64,000 bases of DNA from Diphasiastrum complanatum (Eukaryota > Streptophyta > Lycopodiopsida > Lycopodiales > Lycopodiaceae). The notes below the pieces were generated by a model. It made no database searches and was not told the DNA's origin. It worked only from the letters and a program-made list of their open reading frames with translations. A program made the translations under genes and the position numbers. The DNA lies in NCBI GenBank assembly GCA_029204225.1, contig CM055093.1:17571041-17635040 (forward strand), in the 5' to 3' direction. Every line of letters begins with the position of its first letter. Within the stretch, counting starts at the first letter, position 1. Positions 46,242 to 58,068 of this stretch are shown here, piece after piece.

Positions 46242-46284
46242 TCCATAGGTGTGTCTATACTCTTGCAATTTTTCATATGAGACT

Positions 46285-47414
46285 TTTTTTAGCATAGAAA
46301 GAGCATATCTAGATTGACTAATGAAAGCATGATCTTGACATAGATCTATTTCTAGGCCTAGTATGAAGTGAAGCTCAACTAGATCTTGCATTTTAAATTC
46401 ACTACCTAGTGTAATTTTTGTCTCATCCACTAATTTCATGCAACTTCCACACAAGATGATCATCTACATAGATGACGAGAATGACAAGATGACTATTTAC
46501 AAACTCAAAGTATAAAGATGGATCATAGCCACTTAGAGCAAATCCAAGTGAGATGAGATATGAGTTGAGCCTTGCATACCATGATCTTGGGGATTGCTTA
46601 AGCCCATATAAGCTTTTGAAAAGTAGGCAAACCTCGGATTCTTCACCATGCTTGATAAAGCCTTGAATTTGCTCCATATATATTTCCTCCTCGAGATAAC
46701 CATTAAGGAAAGCATTGAAAACATCAAGTTGGAAATAGCATGCATTGGAGATAATAACTCTCACCATCTTTGCAACGAGTGCAAAGGTGTCTTCATAGTC
46801 AAGTCCTTGAATTTGAGCATATCCTTTGGCACATAGTCTTGCTTTGAAGTTGTTGATAGAATCATCATTGTTGTACTTGATTCTAAACACTCACTTGCAT
46901 CCAATAATATGCTTTTTGATAGGTGGATCCACTAGCTCCCAAGTGTTGTTGGCAATTAATGCATCATACTCCTTTGACATGGCTTCATACCACTCCTTTG
47001 CTTGGAGTGCTTCTTGGACACTTCTAGGCTCTTCATGAGAGATAAAAATGCATGATAGGTGGTTCCATCATATACTTGCTTGTCTTTCTCCGCATAAGAG
47101 AGCCTCTTGGGCTCGGATCTGTCTCTCATAGATCTTCTAGGTGTGATTGCTAGAAGATGCTCATCCTCAAGCCTCGATCCCAACATGTCTTGATTGTCTT
47201 CAAGATTGATGATATGAGATACTCCATGAGGTGCTTTGATCTCGGCCCCATCCAAATTGTGCTTTTGATCTTCATGAAAGATCACTTCTCTACTCACAAC
47301 AACTTTGTTAGTAGAGGGTACAAAGATTCTATATGCCTTTTTTGTAGATGAATATCCAACCATCAAACCTTCGATATAACTAGGATGAACTTGGAAATTG
47401 GATATTTTTCTCAC
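46285..47414 (-). pseudogene. Copia integrase tail and reverse transcriptase relic
   Basis: 46956-47414 encodes the post-integrase region (VHPSYIEGLMVGYSSTKKAY, VVVSREVIFHED, ITPRRSMRDRSEPKRL). 46423-46890 encodes reverse transcriptase: FKARLCAKGYAQIQGLDYED, FQLDVFNAFLNGYLEEEIYM, KSLYGLKQSPRSWYARLNSY and an intact catalytic box IYVDD. It continues to SQSRYALSMLKK and stops at the border with LTR B. Short deletions and frame changes separate the parts. Same family as 32010-32640. Confidence 0.88.
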
Positions 47415-48010
47415 AATTGAAGCAATGTAGGGGGTCCTCTATTTTCACTAAATCGAGGTCAGGAGTTGGAATACACTACTACTTCAGAGCTATTGGCAAA
47501 AAGACATCAGACTCATGGTTCTTCATGTACATAGTAGTTTTCAAAAACTAGGTCAATTTGAGCTTGGAAGTCTTGGTTAGGCAATGCATAGTTGGTTGGT
47601 ACTAGTTGGTGATTCATTTGAGGTCCCAATCGGTGTACTATCACTGTAGGCCCAATGTTATTCAATGCACAAAATGGTAAACATTGTTGTGCCACTTGTT
47701 GAAATGTAGTCTTCTAATGGCTTGCAATTTGAGGGTTTTGTTGATGTGTCATCCATCGATATTGTTTGGCCAAGGTATGGATTCATGGATTATTCATACA
47801 AGTTATAGTGTCATGGTTGTTGGTATAACAGAAGTCACAAAGTGTTTGGGCCACTTGTCATCCTTGTGGACATTGTTTTGTACAAATTCATGCACCTTCT
47901 TATCCATCTACGCTTGGTGGCTCTTTTGCATCATGTCTAATTGCTGTAATAGCAATTGAGTGGTTGTGTTGGAGGAGGATGAGGTTGAACTATCATCTAT
48001 GTTCATTGCA
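47415..48010 (-). pseudogene. possible retroelement gag-like relic
   Basis: Minus-strand text such as TTQLLLQQLDMMQKSHQAWM and HEFVQNNVHKDDKWPKHF looks like decayed gag N-terminal protein but matches no family I can name. Interrupted by stops. Confidence 0.35.
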
Positions 48011-48256
48011 AGGAGATCAGCTGAGGCATTTTTTTGGTTATAGGAGTCATATTCATTATTTGAGTTCTCATTGTTTTCATTGATGATATAGTGTAAGATT
48101 TAGGGGACCTTAACTCACTTCTAATGTTCTTTGGTAAACTGGCCCTGAGCCATATAGACACAGCCTTTGATTTGGGGCATGGTGGACTGGACATTATGTT
48201 CAAAGTCGTCCAAAGAGGCCTTCGATCCGTAGCGCCACCGAAAATGGCAACCAAAT

Positions 48257-48620
48257 CGTACTATGGAATGAGCTGGGCACATGCCATTATGCTCGGTAAA
48301 GCTTTCCAGAAATTTTTTAGGCGAGGCCCGGAGGGGCCGAGCCTAAATTTTTTTGGAAAGCTGAACCGGGCAGAACGGCCTGTGCCCGGCCCATTCCATT
48401 GCGTAATGGATTGTTGGACCTTTTTTAGGCCAATCCGACACTACCATGTGACAGGCGCAGGCAAAATCAAAACTTAAAAAAATTTAAACCAATCCTACGC
48501 TGCCACGTGGTAGGCATAGGAGGAATCAGCACATTTTAAAAAAAAAAGAAAAAGAAGGTGATTATTTTGCTTTTTAATGAGTCATAAAATTGGGCAGAAT
48601 AGTCACCAACAATCCATTGC
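48257..48620 (+). mobile_element. foldback (MITE-like) element, copy B
   Basis: An insert of about 364 bases between NGNQ and QIEYI codons of the MOS2 pseudogene; the intact copy at 13.1 kb lacks it. The left 146 bases form a hairpin: an arm from CGTACTATGGAATG through GGGCACATGCC, a tip AGGCCCGGAGGGGCC, and a return arm GGCCTGTGCCCGGCCCATTCC ending CATTGCG. The right part is bounded by GTAATGGATTGTTGG and CCAACAATCCATTGC. Non-coding. Confidence 0.82.
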
Positions 48621-48625
48621 GGTGC

Positions 48626-48725
48626 AGAGGACGCCCAGATCGAGTACATCAATGCTATAGACGAGGAGGGTCTAGAGAGGACGCCCAGATCGAGTACATC
48701 AATGCTATAGATTAGGAGGGTCTAG
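48626..48725 (+). repeat. 50-bp tandem duplication in the pseudogene
   Basis: Two near-perfect 50-base units, each AGAGGACGCCCAGATCGAG... ending GGGTCTAG, duplicating the QIEYINAID codons. The second unit has a stop where the first has Asp-Glu. Confidence 0.95.
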
Positions 48726-49130
48726 ACGAGTTCCAAGAGCAATGATGAGGGTGAAGGTGAGCTGGAAGATACATGGCAGCCACATAAATGGATGAATAAT
48801 TTGATAGTGGATGGTGATGATAGGGTTTTTGTGGAAACCCTAATTGCAGGGCCGCAAGAAGGCATTCAATATGGAACTTTGTGTTAGAGAAAGGCAGGCG
48901 GATGGGGGTTCTGAGATGGATCGAAAATGATTCAGAGATGACAGAAAACAATTCAGAGATGAGAGAAAATGATTCAAGGAGGAGAGAAAATGATTCAAAG
49001 ATGACAGAACATGGTGAAGAGAGACCTTCCTTGGCAGAGATTGAGAAGCGGCGGTTTAAAGAGGATATGATGCTGCTTCCAGATGAGGATATGATGCCTA
49101 TCAACAGATGCCGATCAAGCAGTTCGGGGA

Positions 49131-49208
49131 AGCTTTGTTGAGAGGCATGGGATGGGAGAAGGGCATGCCGATAGGCCCTTCTCCCATCCCATGCCTCTCA
49201 GCAAAGCT
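49131..49208. repeat. 34-bp inverted duplication within G-patch codons
   Basis: Arm 49131-49164 (AGCTTTGTTGAGAGGCATGG...) returns as its reverse complement at 49175-49208 with one mismatch, around a 10-base loop. The intact locus has only the first arm. Confidence 0.95.
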
Positions 49209-50200
49209 TGTCACGAGTGGGAAACTGGTGTGGTTTAGCAAATGTAGATTATTCGGAAGAAGAAAAGTGTTTAAACAGCTGAAGGAAGGATTTTGGTTGA
49301 TACAGATGCTTTGGAAGATGGTAAAATGATGAAACAGCCGAAGGTATGAAAATCTAATTGAGACAGACCACGAGAAGAGATAAGAAGTCCCACTCCAGGT
49401 ATGAAGAGGGGGCGGAGGTCGAGGAGAGACTACTTCAGACAAGGAAGAGTCTAATGGAATGAGAGACAAGAGGAGGGATGCTAGGAATGAGTATAAAGTT
49501 CGAAGGAGCCCTGACAGGATTGAGAAAGGCAGGCACAAGGAAAGGAGTAGTAAGAGCAATGAAAGGGTAGGCGATCATGCTAGGGGAGAGCGTGTATGAG
49601 CCAAGGCACAATGAAAGGAGTAATAGTCAAAACAATGAGGAGATGGAGGATCATGCTAGGAAAGATAAAGAGTATGAGTTAAGGCACAATTAAAGGGGCA
49701 GTAGTAAAAGCACTGAAAGGATAGAGGGTCACACTATGAGAGTAAAAGTTGATAGGTCATCTACAACAAATCAAATAGGAGGAGAATCGATCAAGGATGC
49801 TTCATTAGAAACAGTTATACTCTAATCTGATCAAACCCTGGTTGACGAGCCATTTTAGTGGAGAATTATAAGCAACAGGTTCCATGGTGGAAGGCTGTAC
49901 CTGAAGAAAGTAAGAGTGGATGATATTATCAATTCAACTCTCTGAGATGTTTTACTTGATGAGATGGGGAATTGCTTCTGAAATTGAAAGAACAGTATCT
50001 CGAGACAGCACTTCTTGACCTGGGGGGGGCAGAGTTTTTGGTGATGTGTGAAGAATCTGCAAGGTGGGACTTAAAACAAAGGAACTGGGAGGTGGCAGCA
50101 ACCGTCCAATCAACTGTAACACTATCATATAGCTTGGAGATCGATGTCAAGAATGAAGCCAGTTATGCTGTTCCAGATTCAGTTTGTACTCGATGATTGC

Positions 50201-50600
50201 ACTATCCCTCTGCATGCACATTGGTCAGAAACAAGACCACAAATGGCAATTTGAGAAATTAGAGAGTTTGCTGCTATTCAAGTGTTGATTCTCTTTTTTA
50301 TGTAGCTTCTTGAGATGGTAGGTATTTCTGAAAAGGTAAACTAGGTGGATCACCTTTGTCATTATAAAAGATTGTGGTTGGTAATCCATGCATCATTAAC
50401 CGTATGTGATAAATGCAGATACTAGTCGCCTTTGATAAAGATAAGCAGACCTTTTAGTAGATTTACTTAGCAGTGGACTTTCACTAGAACAGGGTGTCAA
50501 TAGCCTTTTCATTTGGCTTTTGACAATTAAGGTCATTAATAACATTGTATCTCTTTTGAGTTTTGTTTGCAAACAAAACTCTTCAAAAGTCTCGTAAGAT
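50201..50600. other. spacer, no gene seen
   Basis: Some residual MOS2-like coding sense may extend to about 50240; nothing else was recognised. Confidence 0.5.
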
Positions 50601-50607
50601 CATGTCA

Positions 50608-53097
50608 TTAGTTTTCTAGTTTGCAAAGAGCAAGTAGGTTCCTCGGAGCCACAATTGTACAAAATAGAGGACTGTAGACTACTTTTGAGGTTCTTTTTAG
50701 ATTCCAGTATTTTTTAAAAGAATGCATCAAGCCGTGTGTTATAACTCTACTTACTGCAAACCTCCAGGTGTGCTTCCCTGTCCGAGGTAGCCCAACCACA
50801 AAGTCCATGGAAATACTTTCCCACTTTCTTTCGGGAATTTCCAAGGGCATTAGTAAACCAGCTGCCTTAAGTCTTTCAGCTTTATTAATTTGGCATTGTC
50901 CACACTTGCGAACATATGACTCCACTTGACTTTTTAAGTTTGGCCAATAAAAGTTACTTTTTATTAAGTCAAGCGTCCTTTGTGAGCCAGGGTGCCCTGC
51001 AGATGGGTTGTCATGACATTCATGCAGGATTTGGGCCGTAATGTCATCATTTTCTGACACACAAACCTTTCCATTTCGGTAAAGTAACCCATTCCTTATG
51101 GAATAATCTCTTAATATCTTGTCCCGAGGACAAACCTTGGAATCTTGCATTCCAAGCTCATCACTAGATCTAGAAGAACCTGCCAGGACGTCTAGCCAAG
51201 TATGATCGAAGTACCTATCGGTCTTACACAAATCTCTTAATGACAAATATAACTTAGATTGGATCTCAGAAAAGCTTAACTGATTAAACCCTCCAATGCG
51301 GCTTAAGGCATCCGCGACACTATTAGAAGTACCCTTCCGGTACTCAATGTCATAATGAAATTCTTGGAGCATCTCTGACTATTTGGCCTTACGACCCCTA
51401 AGGTCGAACGCATCGTTAATGTACTTTAACACTTGATGGTCAGTAACTATGGTAAACTGGGAGCCATACAAATAATGTCTCCAAACTTTTAGGGCATGAA
51501 TCACAGCAAAAAGCTCCTTGTCATAGGTGGAATACCGACTTTGAGAAGAATCTAATTTCTTGCTTTCAAAAGCAACCGGTCTACCATTCTTATATAGGAT
51601 TGCACCTATAGCATAGTCACTGGCATTCGTCTCAAGCACATACGGCTTGTTAGGATTCACTATGTGTAAAATAGGTGCTGTAGTTACACAGTATATGAGG
51701 TTCTCAGAACTTTGATTCAACTCTTCGGTCCAAGTAACCGGAGGACCGAACTTACCGTGTCGGCTAATTCTCTTGGCCCCTTCAAGGACATTTGTGAAGG
51801 CTAATGCAATTAATGCATAGCACAAGATAAATCTATGAAAAAATCCCACAAAGCCCAAAAAGGACTTAACCTCTCGGATGGTTTTAATTCACGTACCTGT
51901 CGGACTTTATTTGGGTCAATTTCCAACCCACCGAAATAACGTGACTGAGATAAAGTAACCTCTTCCGAAGAAAAAACACATTTGGACTCCTTGGCAAAAA
52001 GCTTCTCCTTTCTAAGTAACTTTAAGACAGTCCTGAGATCCTCCTCATGCTCCTCCAAGGTCTTACTATAGATGAGAATATCATTTAAGTATACTATCAC
52101 GAACTTTCCCAGATATGGACGAAGAAGATCGTTTATCATCTGCTGGAAAGTCGTTAGAGCATTTGTCAAGCCAAATGGTAAAACTAGAAACTCATAATGG
52201 CCGTACCTAGTTCTAAACCCAATTTTTCAACATCCTCAGACTTTATACGAATATGATGATACCCTGATAAGTACCTCCGTCTGTTTTATCAACTAGGAGC
52301 ACAGGTGCCTCCCAAAGAGATTTACTAGCCCTTACATGGCCCATCTTAAGGTAATTTTGCAGTTGCCTATAAACCTCATCCTCTTCAGTAGTACTCATCC
52401 TATAAGGATACAATGATATAGGAGAACTACCAAGAATTAGTTTAATACCATGGTCCACTCCTAGAGGGGGGAAGACTGTCAAGAAGCAGTTTAGGAAACA
52501 CATCGTTAAATTTTTGCCTAATTTTCCTAAAGATTTCACCTTCTGGTGAATTTTCTTGCTATAGGTTATTAGACATTAATGATATTTGGAGATTGTAAAA
52601 TTGCAAATTACATTCTTCATGATAGGTTATAAAATCTTTTAACCAACATAAATAAGAATTAAAATGCACAACATCCATACATTTAACTGTTTCTAAAGTA
52701 GAAAGCATATACGGAGTAGAAATATCAACATTTTCATTTAATTATATGAGTGAGCCGTTATGCAAAAACGACATATTGTGAGTTATATAATTTTTTTTCA
52801 TAGACTCGTTCTTCTCATAGAACCACTCCTTTCCAAGTATTACATCTACCCTATCTAGATTCATAATGTGAAAGTCTAATTTATCCTTATAGGCTTGTAT
52901 TTGAATCGGTAGACATGGGACTATTCGGTCCCAAACTTGGCTTTCCGCTCATGTTGCCAGCTTCATTGTATATCGGTGGTCACTTTGCCTTGTTTCCACC
53001 CTTAGCTTCTGCAACAAATTATCGTTAATAAAATTGTGTGTGGAACCATCATCAAATAAAACTGTTATGGCTCGGCCACCCACAACCCCCTTCATTT
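50608..53097 (-). pseudogene. Ty3/Gypsy protease-RT-RNase H-integrase relic
   Basis: Minus-strand order is correct. Protease at about 53040-52750 (FDDGSTHNFI, VDVILGKEWF). RT start at 52539-52243 (PISLYPYRMSTTE, LLVDKTDGG). RT core at 52169-51810 with FQQMINDLL and the catalytic box YLND (usual YLDD). RNase H at 51858-51379 with LETNASDYAIGAIL (first catalytic Asp replaced by Asn), SYDKEL-like STYDKELFAVIHAL and TDHQVL. Then 51372-50608 with VADALSRIGGF, an HHCC zinc finger (CHDNPSAGHPGSQ ... CGQCQ) and the integrase start WESISMDFVVGLPRTGKHTW. The integrase breaks off after the first catalytic Asp. Several frameshifts; no LTR was found. Confidence 0.9.
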
Positions 53098-53492
53098 AAA
53101 TGAGGTCGTACGACTTGCACAATCATCCCTATAAACGTCGCTATCTTTTTTTTAAGTGTCGTTGTTGGACGGTTGCCTAGCGACAACGTCTCTAAATACG
53201 TCAGCAGGCGATTATTGTCACGAATCATCGCCGTACAGACAATTGAAATTATGAGTGAGTGTTGCTTGCCGACGACGATTTAGTGACGGTTAAGCGTCGC
53301 TATAATGTCGAATCATATTCGAGCACGAAATTTGAAACAAAGTGGATCGTCGTCCATGCAGCGACGTTTACAAATGTCACAAGAATGTTGCAAACACTCT
53401 CGAGTTTGCTTTTTGTGCAAACTATACAGTGTTGGTGGGAGACACTTGTATGTCGCCACGCGATGTTTGTTGGGTTTTATAGAAAAAAACTT

Positions 53493-53540
53493 TAGCGACA
53501 TTTGTGCGATGCATACTTTAGTGTCACACAAATGTCGCTA
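53493..53540. repeat. perfect 14-bp inverted repeat
   Basis: TAGCGACATTTGTG (53493-53506) and its exact reverse complement (53527-53540) around a 20-base loop, within the GCGACG field. Confidence 0.95.
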
Positions 53541-53547
53541 TCATTTT

Positions 53548-53562
53548 TTTAGGGTTTAGGGT
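53548..53562 (+). repeat. two telomere-type units
   Basis: TTTAGGGTTTAGGGT, two plant telomere units. Too short to be an interstitial telomere; possibly a telobox. Confidence 0.6.
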
Positions 53563-53620
53563 AACGTCGCCAAGCGACGTTTGGCTTGGGTTCATTTGCA
53601 CCCGCGAGGCCCCATTTTTT

Positions 53621-56600
53621 TTTTGATTGAGAGTACATATATATGAGCGACTTCTCTCGTTTTTTAGAGGATTCTTGTGCTATTTTCGAGATGAGCACTA
53701 GCATTGATCAAAATTGCTTACGCTTTTTGTGCTAAAATTCTAAATCATAATGTGTGTGTATATGTATTCTATGTACAAACAAATATTTACATTTTTACAT
53801 GTGCATCGCCTCTGTGAATGCCTCTTTCTCGTCGTCATCGTCCCCGCCGCCACCGTTGCCGTCCTCTCCTCCTGCGACTGCGTCGTCCACCACTTCCACT
53901 GGCCATCAAGACCAGTGGGACAATAACTAACCACATAGAAAATATATTAAAACTAAAACTACAAACAAAAACTGTATGAAAAACTATGTACAACAAGAAA
54001 ACTAAACTAAAGTAATTAAAGCATGATTCAAAAAGAAACTATAGATTGCAACTATATTAGAAAGCAACAAGATGTTAACAAGTAATTAGATAACTAGAAG
54101 ACAATAATAATAGCAAGCAAGGAGGATGAAAATGAGAGCAATTGCAAACAAGAAATGAGAGGAATGAGACAGAATGAGTTGCCAAAATGCCAAAAGGCAT
54201 GGAAAGAGAATTTCAAATCAACTGTCGCCCGCCGCCGCCGAACATCCGTCCCTATAAATTCGATGTTGCATAGAGGTTGATGAACATTAGGTAATGCATT
54301 CTTAACATGAGTCATTCTTCAAAGATCTCTTCAGTCTCTATGACATTGATTGTCAAACATGGGCCACCTGCAAAAATAGGATTTTTTTTGAGGAACAACA
54401 TGGGCATGAGATACACATGCTGAAAGTGAAAGTTGTTGGTTCTCATGGTACTCCATGCATTGAAGTCATTGGTGCAAAGCTTTGTGCCGAACTTATATTA
54501 TCCTTACCAATCATCAATGGATTTATGGTTGAACAGCAAGCAGCAAGACATTGGATCATGTGTGCTATTGAGTACTATTAACGGTTGAAAATGGTGAAGC
54601 ATGCTTCAAGGACGTTCATATTGGAGAGAGAATGGTGGAGGGCATGTATTGCTCAACCTTATGCTAGCTTGCTACTTAAATTATAGGGCAGATGATGTTT
54701 TATGTACACTATGTAGCGAGTTCTCAAAGAAGGTGCAACACACATCTGCTTTTGTGATCCATGTTTTAGCTTTGTTTTATCTCTAGCATTTTGCTTTGCT
54801 TTAAACTACTGTATCGAAATTTTTTGGAGTTCTAAGTTGCCTCATCATGGATCTATGTGCCTTTGATATTCTTATATGTCTGAAAAAATAGTGAAAAGTG
54901 AGACACGTAGAAGCCTCTTGAAGTTAATTGTTCTAGAAGCTTAAAGTCCTTGCTGTTGAAAATAATATAATCCCTTGATACCATTGCTTGATAATTTAGG
55001 TCCAAATTTTTGGGAGTGCATATTCTTCGTCAAAGTAGTCGGTCTTACTATGCTATGAATTATCTACTTATACAAGCATGTTTTTGTTGATTTTACTTCT
55101 TACAACTTATGTTATTGTGGCTGTTGCTTGACGTCGTTTGTTAGTGGTCATGGTTTTTATGGTTACCAATGTATTTTTGATATGGATGTAGAAATGGTTT
55201 CGTTAGATGATCGACCAGGTCAGCCACTAGAGGCACCTCCCCCAGATCGCAAGAAATATTCAGCATGTGTTAAGTTTACTTTATTGTCAATTTATAGTAG
55301 ACCATTTTTTCTTATTTTTGATAGTATACTTTTTATCTTCAATGTTTTAAAGAGAAAATTGATGTTGATATTCCTAATTTTTATGGATGGTTTTTATGCA
55401 GTATCTTCTTCGGAGAGATTTTAGAAATGCCCCTATTCGTGGACGTGGATCGCAAGGCACTGGGAGGATCTTCGAATTAAAATTCTTACTCCTACAAGAT
55501 GTACACCAAACAAACAAGTTGAAGTGACCCAAAATAACATACAAAATAATGAATCAAGATACATATTATAATGAACTTGCAAAATCAAATCATATGCAAT
55601 GTCGAATTTCTGACGATGTGAACACATGAAACGAACAAATCCAACAAATTGAATATATATTTTTTTGACAAGTGACGCTAGAATTTGAAAAACGTTTCTT
55701 TGCTTCTTCTTATACAAGGTTTATTGCGTCATCATTACAAACACAATACATAAAATTTAGAAAATTCAAGAACATTGTCAATGGCATATACATGGAAAGT
55801 AGTTTTTAACGTTCACAGAACAACAATACATTTAGCATTGCATTTACCTGTAGACACAATAGACTTGAATTTTAATTCAAGAGAGAAGCTGCAACCATTG
55901 TCAATTGAATACAATGATTTACAACTTGTAGTATTTGATGAAAATTAACTAAATGGTATAATTTTTTTTTCTAAAATTTAGATCAAAGACTTCAAACTAT
56001 CAAACACAATCTTCTGGTGACGTTGATTTTATAACTTGTGTGGAGCATATGGGAGTAGAATCAAGATTTTTGTAGAAGACATTATATGGATACAATTGAC
56101 AATTATGAAATCGATAAAAATGGCCATGAAAACCATATGTACATATACAAAAACAATAAACATTGCTCAAAGGTGGACTCTAATACATTGAATCACAAAA
56201 GAATTCCAAATTGGCCAATATGTAGTAATATCACAAGAAATTAAATTCCATTTAAAATAACAATAGAAAGACGATCTATACATCACATCACCATTGACTT
56301 CAGCCATTTTAAGATCGACTCATTGTACAACATGAATTGACAAAATACCGCAAAAAAGAAAATGGACTCTACATACTCGTATTATGTGTACCTACACAAA
56401 AACTCATCTCATTATTTAATACTAACACTGGATCACTATATAAATATAAACATAATATGATAAATGATCATAATCTAATGACATCACATATTTTATGTCT
56501 ACAAGAAGCACAAAGTCATCACCACAAGCCATGTACTTCAACAACTTTTGAAGCCATAGACAATTATGCCTTCATAGGATCAACAATACAATATCGTAAA

Positions 56601-57720
56601 ACATAACTTCTTGAACACGTTGAGGTCTTTAATAATACATTGCATATTGAAAATACTCATCATGCAAGGTTCAATTCTAAAACATATAGTGTGCATAGTT
56701 GCAATTTATAGACAACCAAATTCTAACATTCACAATCTATTAAACAACCAAACGTGATATTCAACAACATTCACAAAACAAACCGATCATTATAATTGAT
56801 GACATGAATATAGATGCATTGAACATGAGCAAAAAGTTCCAGAAACAAAAAAACATTACTATATATTACTTTGCTACAAAGGTAGTTCTATCAAACACAA
56901 ATTGAACTTTGTACATTATTTTTCTTATCATTTCACTATTTAGTTCAAAGTACATTGCAAAATCATAAAATTATATTTCCATTTGAGTTTCTAATTGCAT
57001 GTTACCTCATTTGTGATTGCCATCAACTATTGTCATGATAAAATGGAATAACACGGATTTGAGAAGTTTTACATTTGTGTAATTTCTATATTTGTATTGA
57101 TATGATGTTCATAACAATAATTTTATAAGGCATTCTTCTGTATACCTACATAAAATGGAATAATGCAGATTTGTAATTTTGTGTGTTTTCATGACACTGT
57201 TCTTTCAAGGCTTTTTGCATGTACTTACATATACTAGATTTTCATGCTTTTATTTATCGTAGTTTATAAAAACTTTGATAAATTGCAAGTTTAGGAGCCT
57301 AGACTTTGCAATCTCCTATTGCCAAGGCAAGGCCATGTGGGCAGGCCAGAAATCTCTTGTTTTGTTAACTCTAGAAAAGGTTTGTGTTTTTCAAATTGCC
57401 TCATGGTTTTTAAGATTAGGCTCATGGTTCACACCTTCCATGATATGTTCACTTCTTCCAATGTCGTGGATCAAAGTCAAAGAGTAGTATAGAATTACAA
57501 AGGATCATTGTAACATGCTATCGCTCTCAAAATCTGGCAAGCACATCACAAACTGCATCCAATATTCATACAACAAGTTGTTTATGCAGAGTGGGATGAA
57601 GTTTATTAGATGTGCCTATGATGCAAATTGTGCTAAATCTTTTCTTCCAAAAAATTGATGCAATATCTGAAGATACATTGCCATTTTTTTATATAAGAAA
57701 TCTAGTTTAGAGTTAGGTCG
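53621..57720. other. long spacer, no gene recognised
   Basis: AT-rich, especially 55.5-57.2 kb. The frame at 55128-55424 begins with text such as VEMVSLDDRPGQPLEAPPPD that reads protein-like, and 54400-54580 reads LKVKVVGSHGTPCIEVIGA-like, but neither has a family match, a start context or a partner exon that I can support. They may be decayed transposon sequence linked to the GCGACG field. Confidence 0.5.
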
Positions 57721-57722
57721 AC

Positions 57723-57735
57723 ATTAGGGTTAGGG
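57723..57735 (+). promoter_or_regulatory. telobox-like motif upstream of the RED-like gene
   Basis: ATTAGGGTTAGGG about 90 bases before the ATG; telobox-type elements are frequent in plant housekeeping promoters. Confidence 0.45.
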
Positions 57736-57780
57736 CTAAGGTTTCATTTGAGGGTTTTCGGATCATAAAATAACGATTCT

Positions 57781-57813
57781 AGAGAGAGAGAGAGAGAGAC
57801 AGAGAGAGAGAGA
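57781..57813. repeat. (GA)n tract in the presumed 5' leader
   Basis: GA repeats with one CA interruption, ending about ten bases before the ATG at 57824. GA-rich leaders are common in plant genes and can serve as promoter elements. Confidence 0.9.
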
Positions 57814-57823
57814 GGGAGGAGAG

Positions 57824-58068
57824 ATGGTGATCGCTGCTGAGCCTGCAGAGGATTATGATGAGTTGCCATCGTCTAATCCCTTGCCGCCCCCTCCTCCGCG
57901 GCTATCCGACAGGGAGAAGCGAGACAGAGAGCGGCAGAGCAGCAAGGATAATGGTCATGGGGATGGCGGAGGGCGCCTGGAGAATCTGTCCAATGCAGAT
58001 TTCAGACGAATGGTTATGGAAACTCCTCGCCGAGGTGATGAGCAGCATGGCAGGGATAAATCCCGCAG
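57824..58068 (+). CDS. RED-like exon 1
   Basis: Opens at the ATG that follows the GA tract. Ends two bases into an Arg codon at CGCAG|GTGCTT. Confidence 0.65.

Larger units (their letters stand above)
48196..50200 (+). pseudogene. MOS2/GPKOW-like pseudogene with both ends recognisable
   Basis: A second copy of the locus at 12.4-13.3 kb. Similarity starts around CAAAGAGGCCTTCGATCCG (SKRP...RSATENGNQ), is interrupted by a 364-base foldback element, and resumes with QIEYINAIDEEG, EDTWQPHKWMNNLI and VETLIAGPQEG. MTENNSEM-type repeats, PSLAEIEKRRFKEDMMLLPD and a G-patch part (QFGEALLRGMGWEKGMPIG) follow. A charged linker comes next (about 49450-49740). Then KOW-region remnants appear: GGRLYLKKVRVDDI near 49888 and EQYLETALLDLGGAEFLV near 49990, matching the GGRLYLKK and QELLETALP...GG blocks of full MOS2. 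Many frameshifts and stops. No introns are visible, so a retrocopy origin is possible. Confidence 0.85.
53100..53620. repeat. field of GCGACGTTT-type motifs, CACTA subterminal-repeat-like
   Basis: About eight short motifs in both orientations: AACGTCGC, TAGCGACAACG, GCGTCGCTATAATG, CAGCGACGTTT, TAGCGACATTTGTG, CACAAATGTCGCTA, AACGTCGCCAAGCGACGTTT. This density and mixed orientation is like transposase-binding subterminal regions of CACTA elements. No CACTA terminus was located, so the assignment is tentative. Confidence 0.5.

Noticed and set aside
53548-53562. Interstitial telomere
   Set aside because: Only two TTTAGGG units; more simply a telobox or chance.
54094-54315. Minus-strand frame at 54094-54315
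   Set aside because: No conserved motif; a hydrophobic tail alone is not evidence of a gene.
55128-55424. Short protein-like frame with a Pro-rich patch
   Set aside because: No family match, no supporting exon and no start context; kept only as a remark in the spacer entry.
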